From assembly GCA_932521025.1 (NCBI GenBank), contig OW051469.1, positions 7,514,398 to 7,578,397 of the forward strand: DNA of 64,000 nucleotides, given 5' to 3'. This stretch comes from Oscheius onirici. Taxonomy: Eukaryota > Nematoda > Chromadorea > Rhabditida > Rhabditidae. The notes beneath the pieces are model-generated. The model did no database searches, was not told where the DNA came from, and was given only the letters and a program-made list of their open reading frames with translations. Below are positions 23,641 through 34,300 of the stretch, one piece after another (positions within the stretch are counted from its first letter, which is position 1; each line of letters opens with the position of its first letter). The position numbers and the translations under genes are program-made.

Positions 23641-24319
23641 GACTGAAGTCATGACGAAAATTGGGGGGACTATTTAGACCGCGCGTGCCAAATAAGGTTT
23701 TGTCATGGCACAACAACCGCACATGCTGCCATCCAGAAGAGCTGCCGACGGCCTGTAAGGATCAAAGAGACTACGAGGGTTATTATCCGCAAAAGGTTTG
23801 ATAATGTGAGAAGTGAGTAATGGCTTTGGGATCACGCTGTGATTAAGTTGTATGCGAATACTGTCTGCTCCTAAATCAGCATTCTCAAATGGACCCTAGC
23901 TGCGGCGATTACTCAAGGAAATAGAGTTCAACAAAGTGAAAGATCATATTAAAAAAGGCAACGGGTCAGTCCATTACCCAGATAGAGGATTGCCTTCCGA
24001 ATGAAAAAAAAATGTAGACCTGACTGAATAGTGCTATTTGACAAATAGGTAGCACTCTCGGATAAAAGATTATCAATTTTTGGCCGCTTAAAAGACTACA
24101 GGATCATCTAGACAGTCAGAATGAAAAAGTCACGACTAAAATACAGCCCTTTACACTCGCTCGCTCGTAAAACTGGAGTGATTCCGGATTGGATGGATTT
24201 CAGGATAAGAAAACCGTTTTTTGTGTTGAGAAAAATGTACAATGAGTATATTTCTTTGCATCACTTTCAAAAAGAAGTTTTTGAACAGTTCAACAACAAC
24301 TGTCTTCAGAGTAAACATT

Positions 24320-24335
24320 GTACGCAATTGCGTAC
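24320..24335. repeat. 16 bp perfect palindrome with AATT centre
   Basis: GTACGCAATTGCGTAC is self-complementary. The related string TACGTAATTGCGTA occurs beside the foldback element near 41466, and AATTACG...AATTGGGTAC near 57241. It may be part of the same dispersed repeat family. Confidence 0.5.
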
Positions 24336-25415
24336 CATGTTTTTTTTTGTTGTTGTCTTATCAAATTCCTATGATTCTTCCTATACATTTGGCTATCCTT
24401 TCTATAAGTAGCACTCTTTTTCTTGAATTTATGAAGCCTTTTTCTAAGTTGTAGGTTCTTGAAATTGACTAAACTATCAGACACGGATTACTTTTAGATT
24501 GTAATTCAGTCGAAGTCTTGTTTGAAAGTAAAAAAAAAGGAAAAAGGTTGTCGCAACAGAAATCTAGCAACATGTTACATTTTGGACATGAAACCAGACT
24601 TTGTCCATTACATCCTCATTCACAACAGTCCCGAGACATTATACAAACTTCTTCGAAAGAAAGGATAAGGATGAGGCAGATATTCCCAACTGCACTTTTG
24701 AAAGAGGTCCCAGCCGTTCCAGACCTTCATTTGCACTCAATAGTAGTTTTGGTAGCCGACGTGAAAAATCTGTGATTTACAATACAATAAAGGGTTACGA
24801 GATGCACGGGGTCACACATAAACTGTGGGGAGCATAACGGCTTTTGTGTATAAGATTGTGTGAAAGATGAGATGCAGAGATTTGATTGCGGCCAAGCAAA
24901 GGAGCGCACCTCTGTTGACCCTTCAGCATTGCTCCATAAACAATCGCGCAATAAGCTGATGGTTATGGAGAAGAGATTGGATGACGCCAACAGATTGAGA
25001 GTAGGAGGTGATAGTCAATGGTAAGGGAGTAGTACCAGGGATTGCCTCTGTTAGAGAGGTCTCTTCGAAAAACACCGTACTTTACTAGTTCTAGGAGACG
25101 TTTTCAAGCTTAACAATGTTCTTGAAAGTTCTACCTTTTGATCTCTTCTACAACTTCGCAACATCCGAGAGTTGCAAAACGTTTTGTACCCCGAAAAAAA
25201 TAGAAAAATCTAGACTGTTTCATACTTTGGAAATGTCCATGTTTCCTGTTTCTTAAGCAGTCGATAGTCCAAGAAAACTTCCCTTTTCTCTCTAAATTCT
25301 AGTAAATTCAAAACGCTTGTAAACGAAATTTGAGATTGGAAGCAAAAACCTCTGCTTTTATTTTGTTAGTCTTTCCCTTAATTTTTACAAAACAATCATT
25401 TTCACTTCAGAAACG

Positions 25416-26009
25416 ATGTCCGCCTCGAAACATCTGGAGACCCTGGCCAAAATCTGCCAGAAGTTCGGCAGCACGTCGAACTATCAGGCCTGTGCCCGAG
25501 CTGTGAGTTTTTTCTATTCCGACGCTCCAAAATTGCTCCAAAATTGACAAGAAATTGAAACGAGAAATCTTTCAGGTTCGTCCGATTTCGGCTGAAGAAG
25601 GCCGTGTGCGCGTCGAGTTTGAGGTGACGGAGGATCTCACTAATCCAAACGTGAGTTTTCAATCATTTTTAGAATAAAAATACAACTTTTCAGAAAACTC
25701 TTCACGGCGGATGTACAGCCACAATGATCGACATATGGACGACGGCGGCTTGTCTTCTCACGCCGCGTGGATTCATCAACACCGTCTCCGTCAGTCTCAA
25801 CGTCGAGTTAGCTTCTTTCTTCATTTCTGAAGCTTTTTCCTCATTTCAGCTTCCTGACTGCCGCCAAAATGGGCGAGACTGTGATTCTGGATGGCCGAGT
25901 TCTTCGAATGGGACGGACCAAATGCTACACGGAGGCTGAGCTGTTTCGGAAGAGCGACAACAAGATGATTGCCAAGGGACTCCATGTCAAAGAGATTCTT
26001 ACCAAGTAG
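25416..26009 (+). CDS. Hotdog-fold acyl-CoA thioesterase (ACOT13/PaaI type)
   Basis: Four exons (introns at about 25502-25575, 25651-25693 and 25807-25849) encode about 143 residues, close to the usual size of ACOT13. The catalytic hotdog motif is present as KTLHGGCTATMIDIWTTAA: the His-Gly-Gly loop and the acidic residue on the following helix. It is followed by VSVSLNVDFLTAAKMGE and the beta strands VILDGRVLRMGRT and CYTEAELF. The family hydrolyses medium- and long-chain acyl-CoA, often at mitochondria. The ATG is preceded by ttcacttcagAAACG, which looks like a 3' splice site five bases upstream and suggests spliced-leader addition. The frame is intact. Confidence 0.92.
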
Positions 26010-26059
26010 ACGGGTTGTGAATTTGTTTCTCTTACAAAAAGAAAGGACAAAAAAATTCA

Positions 26060-28616
26060 TTAATCAGGAACAGAAATCGATGGATAACGTCTAGCTGATT
26101 CATAAGAAATCAGAAGGTTACAGAATGCGTAAGGGGAAAAAGTTTGATCGGGGTCAAGTGCATAGGAAGAGAAGTCAAAAGGGATCCGAGGCATGTAACA
26201 ATATTGGAAAGGAAGCATGTCCGCATTTTTCTGTATTCCGAGAAAGCAGTAGAAAGAGATATTCGATGATACTCTGTCCAGGAATATACATACTACCAGA
26301 TAACTGTTTTCGTGATTAGGGACAAATACCAGCTCGCAATCTTTTACTTTCCAATAAAGAAAGCCTCCTAGGACCGAAATCACATCTTGGTACGCTTGGG
26401 GTCGTCCAAGAAATGAGGCAGCGTTGTATGTCCATTTGCCAGATTGCCATTGCTGAAAACAAGTTATTTTGAAAAGCCTGCCCTCGAAGGTTTTTTAACT
26501 TGCACCTTTTGCCTTTTACCCTCTGTTTAGTCACTTTATTGCCGTTCCGGTTCTCATAAATCTCTGTACTACCTTACCCTCCACGTGTCGTCTCATTTCG
26601 CCCGTTACCAGAAAAAAAAATATGAAACGGCACCTTGAGAATTTCTCTTAACTCAAAATATGAGATTCCCACTATATGGTCGACATAATCCCACAGTTCC
26701 GTCATTATACGATTCTTCTTGTTGAAAACTCTGAGTACATTAGGTTTCTGAAAAATTGTTACACATCATACAAAAAAAACTCACAGCCTGCTGTACTAGC
26801 TTCAAATCTTGTTCGTCTGCTGGCCTGTCAAGAAAAATCGTGATAGTTTTGACCATCCACGGTCTCCAATTTGTGAACGGAAGGATAGACGTCTGGTCGT
26901 GGATAGAAGCATGTCCGAATTCCTTTTGTTTGAATCCCAAGTAGAGCTTATCTCCAAGAAGCTGTAATTTTCTGTATTTCTTTAGATCGCAAAAGATAGA
27001 GGCAGATTGTTGTGCAAAACTTACCTCTTTCTGTTTTACAAAGTGAAGTTGACCAACTCTGATTCTGATACTATTATTATTATTATTACGATAATCATAT
27101 CATTTCGATATGTCGTTGCATGCTTTGTCTAAAAATATCGGGAGTCCTAACCGCAACGCTCATCCAGTTTTCGCCACATCCTGCTGTCAATTCGTTCTTC
27201 CATCTGGCTCTAGGTCTTCCAGCAGCTCTGTAGCGATTCCAAGGGCGCCACTCACTGACGATTTTTGTCCAGCGGGCGTGTTTCATGTTGGCAAACTTCT
27301 GAGCCCATTTCCACTTCCTTTTGATCCACGTAACTCGGATATCTTGGAGCTTGACCGTTCCATGTAACCATTCATTAGTGCGTCTATCCAACAAGGTTAC
27401 TCCTACCATTCGGCGCATCATTCTTCGTTGTGCTGTTATGATCTTGTTCAGCTCCCGCTCTCTCAATGTCCACGTTTCGCTAGCATAGAGGAGAGCTGGC
27501 TCGACACATTGGGTGTACAGCTTCCTTTTGTGTTTGAGAGCAATCCTTGTACTTGTAAAGATCTGATGAAATCGGTTGAAAGATGCCCATCCTGCTCGAA
27601 TCCTGCGACTAATTTCTTTGGCAATGTTGCTATCAAATGAGAGTCTGGACCCAAGAAACACGAATTCCGTACAGTATGGAACGTCAATGCCATTTAGCGA
27701 TATGGGGACCTCTCTTCTATTTATCATTGCAAATGTCTTCTGTACGTTCATCTGTAGCCCAACCTTCACGCTTTCTGCGGCAAGAGTCTTCATCATGTAC
27801 TGTAGACCTTGGGCGGAATGAGAGAATAAGACAGCGTCATCGGCGTAGCGTAGATTTGTTAGTTTCTGGCCCGATACGTTGATACCATGATGTTTCCATC
27901 GTAGCTTTCGGAAGATACTCTCAATCACGGAAGAGAACAGAGCGGGTGATACCGTGTCTCCTTGCAAGACACCACGTTTGACCTGGATGGGTACTTTCTC
28001 GCCGATAACATTGACAGCGGCTGTAGATTGTGCGTAGATGAGACGGAGTGTGTTGATGAGTTTCAGAGGCACTCCTTGTTCCGAGAGGGAAGACCACAGG
28101 GCTGGTCTTTCAATAGTATCGAAGGCCTTTGAGTAATCAATAAATCCGATGTAAAGGGGAAAATTGTACTCCACACTTCTTTGGATGAGATCTCTCACAA
28201 CTTGGATATTGTCCGAGGTGCCATATGACCGTCTGAATCCCGTTTGCTCTGGCGGTTGATTCTCATCGAGCGTTGTCCTCATCCGCTCTCCCAGCACTGA
28301 CGTGAAGACCTTGTAAATAACTGACAGTAAAGCAATGGGTCTGTAGTTCTTAATCAACAGAGGATCTCCTTTCTTGTAGAGCAACGATATGGTTGAATCC
28401 GCCAAATTATCGGGAAGTCTGCCTTCGTCCATTATCCTGTTGAAGATGTTGGTCAGGTATGGCGAGACGAATTACACGTTATATGAATTTGGCTACATCA
28501 CACAAACATTGGATACTCAGCCAAGATTTTTGCAGAGTTACCTTTTTCAAATCGAACGTTTTCGCTGCGAGACAGCCCCACAATTTCACGAAGACGGCCG
28601 TGGTCTTGTGAATTGA
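26060..28616 (-). CDS. Unrecognised multi-exon protein, interrupted by a LINE in an intron
   Basis: Exons that splice in frame on the minus strand are as follows. 28616-28551 gives QFNSQDHGRLREIVGLSRS and ENVRFEK. After a LINE-filled intron, about 27058-27026 gives VGQLHFVKQKE. About 26961-26785 gives LLGDKLYLGFKQKEFGHAS and TITIFLDRPADEQDLKLVQ. About 26744-26640 gives PNVLRVFNKKNRIM and HIVGISYFELREILK. About 26450-26300 gives SFLGRPQAYQDVISVLGGF and ELVFVPNHENSYLV. The last exon ends ESARRYPSISVPD. No signal peptide, membrane segment or catalytic motif was recognised, and the true 5' end is not located. I do not recognise the family. A single conserved soluble domain is suggested by the even mix of hydrophobic and charged residues. 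Confidence 0.6.
27068..28462 (-). mobile_element. RTE-type LINE, 5'-truncated, reverse transcriptase ORF open
   Basis: One uninterrupted frame of 445 codons (28432-27095) carries the reverse transcriptase core: NYRPIALLSVIYKVF, the first Asp in IGFIDYSKAFDTIE, GVLQGDTVSPALFS, and YADD in LRYADDAVLFSHS. A C-terminal thumb-like region with RRIRAGWASFNRFHQIF and a W-rich end follows. The APE endonuclease is missing, so the copy is truncated at about 28462. Its 3' end runs into a short TAA tandem (27068-27087, read TAATAATAA on the minus strand), typical of RTE/CR1 tails. It lies in the same orientation as the host gene. The lack of stops suggests fairly recent insertion. Confidence 0.9.
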
Positions 28617-28619
28617 ATT

Positions 28620-29789
28620 GAGCTAGAATGCTCACAAGAAGAATTCAATCAAAAGTTGAATTATTTCTCCAAAATAACACTAGAATGTGTACCAATTTTT
28701 ATTTTGCTTCAACAGAAACAATTATCTTGAAAAAGAATCAAGAAAAACAAAGGACCAACGTGATCAACAAGAGCACAAGCTCAAACTAAAAAGTGGGAGA
28801 ACGGGAACTCGTTTGAATTGGCGGGTCCCTTGCGTGCCAGGGCCGCACGGGAATTCAAATACGAGTAAAGTGGAGGGAATTTGGGGGACGTATTTGGAAA
28901 CAAAAAAAAAATCAGAAAAAAATGCGAAATGAATTTTTTTAGCCCGTTGCAAAGTCCAACCTGGCCGCAGCGCGGCTCAGCGCAGCCCAGACCGCAGCGC
29001 AACAACCCAGAATCAACAAGCCTGTCGGTTACCCTGTAATAGACGTGAGGATAGCAAAGGCGCAAAAACTGCAAAGAGCCACCAACCTGCCTGGCATGTA
29101 ATAATCAAGGCACAGGGTGTGACCCATATATTGTAAAGACTCAAGGATTGGCAGATGGAGGCCCACATCCTCAAATTGGGGAGCAAAGACTGGACAGGCG
29201 ACAGAAAAACTCCCTCATGAGAATTGTGCACAGCTACTCCGATAGTAGCGGCATAGGCTTCTCTCATGTCCTCCTGTGGCCTAGAAAGACGGTGAAATTG
29301 AAGAAAGAGTGCTCTAAGACTTTTTCACTTTTTTTTCTCTTGAAAAATGATTGAAAAAACAGTGGACAGGGGACGAAAAAGAGCGCACCGAACTTTTCCT
29401 CAGTTAGAGGTGGAAAATTTGGTTGCCTTTCCGGCTTTTTGGGTGTGTCCTTCTGACTTGAGGAGATCGTTCTTGGAAACGTCTAGAGTATGATTTCACT
29501 GCTTTTTAAGGCTTAGGGTTCGTTTGGTCGGTCCCCAGATAAATGAAGCTAGGGCCGGCTAGCTGCTACCTTAGAGCCTCGATCTGCTTGTTACACAAGA
29601 ACGAAACCTAAATCACGAGAAAAAGGTAAGGTTTTCGTCAACTAAATCTTTTTTCGATTTTGAACTTTGATGTTCTACAATAGAAAGCGATTTTTTTATC
29701 AAAAGAAATAGAGAAAATCGGAGAGAAAGAACAGGTAGAGTTCGTAGATCTATCAAACTGAACGGTTTCAAGGTGCTAGTTGGCCACCC
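28620..29789. other. Intergenic or repeat-derived DNA without a recognised gene
   Basis: Small unconnected ORFs only. There is a GC-rich stretch near 28960-29010 (repeats of CGCAGC type). The stretch 29460-29640 leads into the retroviral-type protease frame and may contain the leader or LTR of that element, but no paired LTR was found. Confidence 0.35.
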
Positions 29790-30048
29790 ATGCTCCGGGC
29801 TGACTCTATTCGGGGGCTCTCTACTACCCGTAAACCCATCGTGGCAAAAGCCGACGTTCTTGCACACAATGACACAAATTCGCGTCCTCACGTTTCCGTA
29901 CTTGATCTACCGACGGTTAGTTCTACTATGACACCTACAGTAAACTATTCCACAGCTACCGTACCTATTCGCGTCAATAACGTCCGAATGCTCAGTCTCG
30001 TTGATACCGGAGCCTGTATAACCCTCTGTGGGGAGGGTTTACCTTCTG
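29790..30048 (+). mobile_element. Fragment of an LTR-retrotransposon protease
   Basis: A plus frame contains VNNVRMLSLVDTGACITLCG. The L-V-D-T-G-A core is the aspartic protease active site of gypsy- or Pao-type retrotransposons, preceded by a hydrophobic strand as expected. The upstream part (TTRKPIVAKADVLAHNDTN) is unassigned polyprotein. The frame is cut at about 30048, where a different element begins. No reverse transcriptase of the LTR type follows. Confidence 0.6.
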
Positions 30049-31312
30049 CCCTATCTCCGTGTTACCAGCCCCATACAAGCTGTTCACGAGAGTTATGTTG
30101 GCCAGGATGCATCGAAGTTTGGAGTTCAACCAGCCAGTCGAGCAGGCTGGATTTCGTCGAACCTACTCTACAGTGGAACACCTTCACATCATCAAGCAGC
30201 TGATCGACAAGCCCTACGGTTATCGCAATCATCTGTATCTAGTGTTTGTCAACGTCCGGAAGGCCTACGACACCATCGAATGGAACTCTCTCCAACAACA
30301 CGGAGCGGACCAACTCTACGTCGAGATGCTGCGGAAGGTCTACACGCAAGCTGGCTGCAAGATCAAGGTGCACGAAGATCTAGTGGATGTTGACATCAAG
30401 CGCGGAGTCCGTCAAGGCTGCGTGCTCTCTCCACTTCTCTTCAACGCTGTGCTGGAAGACATCTTTCGTCGACTCAACTGGGACGACCTCGGTTTCAACA
30501 TCAATGGCCGTAAGCTGAACCATCTTCGCTACGCCGATGACATCGTTCTTGTCGGAAAGAGTCTGAGAGCTGTACAGCGGATGGTAACCGAACTGGAACA
30601 AGTAAGCCGTAGCATTGGATTGAAAGTCAACCTTCGCAAAACAGTTGCGATGACTAATGCCTACGAGGGAGATCTGCTTCTGTCTGGGCAGACAATCCAG
30701 TTTGTTCACCTATCTTGGATGTTTGGTAACCTGCACCTCAGAGAGCCAGGAGTTGTCTCGAAGGATCGGAGCGTCATGGGGAGCTTTCAATCGCCACCGT
30801 CTCTTCCTCACCAAGAGGACCGTGACGATGAAGATAAATCGCAAAGTCTACCTGACCTGTATCGTCCCAAGTCTTCTGTACGGCTGCGAACTCTGGAGCC
30901 CTCGAATCGATGAGCTGAGGAAACTAGCAGCAGTGCAGCGACGACAGGAAAGAGCGATCCTGGTCCTCACTCTTCTCGACCGTAGGAGGAATGAGGACGT
31001 GAGGAGAATGACTGCTCTCCCAGACATCCTAGACCTGGCTTGGAGAAGGAAGCTCAACTGGGGACGACTGGCTGAAATGGATGGAATGAGATGGTCGAAA
31101 GCGACAACGGAATGGGCTCCTCTGGATCAGCGCAGAGTCATCGGAAGGCCCTACATGAGATGGGAGGACGATCTGAAGAAGGTCTCCGAGAGGATCGGGA
31201 GAACCTCGACGACGTGGATGCGACAAGCAAGGGAGGACGGCGAAGAGTGGATTCGAGCGGCAAGGGACCCCATCTAGGAACCCCCTTTGATACCTTTCAA
31301 TAAAATGTAAAT
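30048..31312 (+). mobile_element. RTE-type LINE fragment with frameshift
   Basis: It starts abruptly inside the reverse transcriptase (PISVLPAPYKLFTRVM). It continues with VEQAGFRRTYS, VFVNVRKAYDTIEWN, GVRQGCVLSPLLFNAV and LRYADDIVLVGKS. A frameshift near 30700 moves the rest to another frame (YLGCLVTCTSESQELSRRIG to RAARDPI, stop at 31277). AATAAA at 31299 follows. Several residues differ from the LINEs at 27068 and 34589, so it belongs to a distinct lineage. It ends about 40 bp from the eIF2D stop on the opposite strand and probably replaced most of that gene's 3' flank. Confidence 0.88.
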
Positions 31313-31317
31313 ATTGT

Positions 31318-34300
31318 TTATTTCTTCTTTTTCGGGGCCAGATCGAGGCCTTCGATATATTTCTTGTCTATCCCGTACTGACCCATTAAAATTTCACCGA
31401 TTGGAGCTACCTAAATAGATCATTTTTACAAGGAAAATAATACATTTTACCTGATTTCCTTGGACCTGCAGCTGCGGACCTTCACAATTCACAGCACCTT
31501 CCTGTGTCGTGGCACTCGTGGCCATACTCACCTAATTTTTTTCATTATTGAAAAATGTAAGCCTACCTGAATTTCCCGGCAAAGAATTTTGGCTTCGAGT
31601 CCGAAAACGGCCAAATTGTTCAGCAAGGTAACCTTCTTGTTGCCGGATCGAGTTTCCACCTTGAAGACGAGTTTTGGAATGCTCATCTTCTTGACCAGCT
31701 CGCGTCCATCCGGCATTTTGAGCACGTACGTCTTGGTCATTTTGGACTGGATATTCTGCATGAGGGTGTTCCAGTCAACGACATCTTTGTCCGTTTTGAC
31801 GAAGGAGCCGAGCAGTGGATCCAGACGAACTCCATTTCCTGATGCCAGATTCTGAAAACGGGGGAATTAGTCAGGAGAACAACATCTTCGAATAATTTGC
31901 CACAATGGAAAGTACGTTTTACCTGATTTTTAATTTTTTTTAATTACAATTTTTTTTAGTAATTACAATTCTGACTTGAATTCTATCATTTCCGGTAGCC
32001 TTACGGTTGGTTTATCTTAGCCCACAAGCGCACGTTTTCCAGAGCTTCTTTAAAAACGATACAGACTGGTTACATCCAGTGCCAGGGATAACCAGGTTTG
32101 GAAGAAACGGAAAAGTGGCCAGAGTCAACTGGGCTGGGCTAGATTGCAGTAAAGACAATCAAAATAGGAGATATGTAGGTTATTTCCAGGCAACTTTCTA
32201 GTAAGGTTTATTCTATTTCGGTAAAATAATTGCAAATTTGTTAATTGCTTCCGCCCAAGAAGGTTGTCACTCTGGACCTCTACTAAGTAGTTCTACTCGG
32301 CAGCCTCCTTCTATTTCCAAGACGGCTGGATAACATTGACTTCTCCCCCTCGACAATGCCCTGGACAAGCACGAGAGGTACCGCTCCATTACTGAGAAGA
32401 AGACAACAACAAGGACAAAGATCATCCTTCTTCATAGTCCACATGAACGTCAGAACACTCGCCGGCCATGCACGACTACTCGAAATGAGCAAGCGCTGAA
32501 AGAAATTCGATGGGATGTTATTTGCCTCTCGGAAACAAGGATGCGAGGATCCGGATGTCTGTCTCTTCCCGACGAGTATGCTCTGATATACCATAGCGGC
32601 TACTGCAATCTTAGTCAGCACGGAGTCTCTTTCATCATTCGGAAGGATCTGTCAAAAGAAGCAGTGTTCCGACCAATCTCACCCCGTGTGGCAACTCTAC
32701 AGCTTCCATCAAAACGTCTTTATATGGTCCTGTCCTACTACTTCTTACAGCGACACCGAGTACGAAGAATTCATGGATATCGTAGATGAAGCAATCAGGA
32801 GATGCCCCAGAAACCACAACACGATCCTGGCTGGCGACTTCAATTGCCGAATCCAGAGGGACAAGTCAAATGCGAATATAGTCGGACAAAGCACAATCGG
32901 AGAAGGAACACAAAGAGGAGAGCTGCTGATGGAACTATGCAGACAACATTCTCTCCGTATATGGTCTTCGTTTTTTCCAAAACCGGATGAGCTACTATGG
33001 ACATGGCACACGCCCGATAAGAAGAGCTTCCATCAGATTGACCACATTGCGGCTCCAGACTCGATGCTTGTCAAAAACGTGGCGGTTTTGAGGCGATTCA
33101 ACGCTGATTCCGATCACCGAATGATGCGTATGGAGATTACATTGGAAAAGAAGAAGAAGAAGTGTCATCCTATAAGTTTAAGGGGCTGTTGTCTCCGTCT
33201 GTCCGAAGTCTTTTGCGTTTCAACGAAAATGCGTACGTAACGATGAAATTACTATTGTTTTGCTTTTTTCTCCGTGTTTTCACCACTTTTTCTTTTATTT
33301 TGTTCCCAACTGAAAGAGCATATGCGTTTTGCTATATGAACATGAAAAATGGTAGAAAAATAGCGAAATGAAAGAGAAAAAAGCTCCATAAGGAATTTGG
33401 GAGAATTTTGGCATTCCGGCTTTTCTGCATGCGTCGCGGGGGTAGTCCGAGCAGCTTCGAACTTTCGTTTTTTAGAAAATTTTGAAGCCCGAAACGGTGG
33501 GCAAATCAACCTCGGGAAACCGAGTGTTGATAAGTTTTTGGTTCGCAACACTTACGCATGTAGTTTCTCTTTCCGTTTAAAGCGAGCCTCCCTCTATACC
33601 CGTTTGAATTTTCGCGGGCTTATTTCGCCATGGGCGCTCTTGCTGGCGCAGTGGATATAGCAGGTTTTTTTTTTAGTAATTTTGAAGTCTCTGCTTCGAC
33701 TCCCCCGCGAGTTAGTTATATTTTTCTATTTTTTTGTAATCCTACAAAATGAAACATAACCTAAAGGTTGGTTTTTCGAGTTAACCTTCTCTTACTGCAA
33801 GGATATCAAGTCATGCGGTATGTGAAATTTCTAGTAAGTAAATCAAAAATGGTTTTGTAAACGATTACTGTCTTTTTTAGAAAAGAAAAATTACAGTGGC
33901 AGGGATCGAACCTTCCATGCGCTGATTCGTAGACAGTACCCTTACCCACTGCGCCAAATAAAACAAGCGCCGCCGCCGAGCTTATACATGTAGCGAATCG
34001 ACTTAACCACGTAGTTTATCGACAATGGGAGGAGGCTCGCTTTAATGGCTTTAGTCTCGGCCACTTTGACTGTTCTCTAGCAAGAAATTGCTATTTTAGA
34101 AATTTCGCTATGGATTATTTTCGTTAACGAATCAGGGCTAATTTGGGTAGGGATAGTGTCGAATCGGTCAATTTGGGAGTTCTCCGCACGAAAGCAGATC
34201 AGCTAAGGGCTGGGAATGACAAGGCTACAGGGAATCTTCTGGACTCAGAGAATGCAGCAGGAAATCAACAAGGAAAAACTATTCTGTGAAAACAACGCCG

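Larger units (their letters stand above)
22142..25415. other. Intergenic region with transposon relic
   Basis: No intact gene is seen. It contains a decayed Tc1/mariner-like stretch (about 23310-23640) and a 16 bp palindrome at 24320-24335. The plus ORF at 24121-24411 (96 codons) has no recognisable features. Confidence 0.4.

Noticed and set aside
33891-33958. A functional tRNA gene
   Set aside because: Good A and B boxes, but no acceptor stem and a mismatched T stem; listed as a SINE-like repeat instead.
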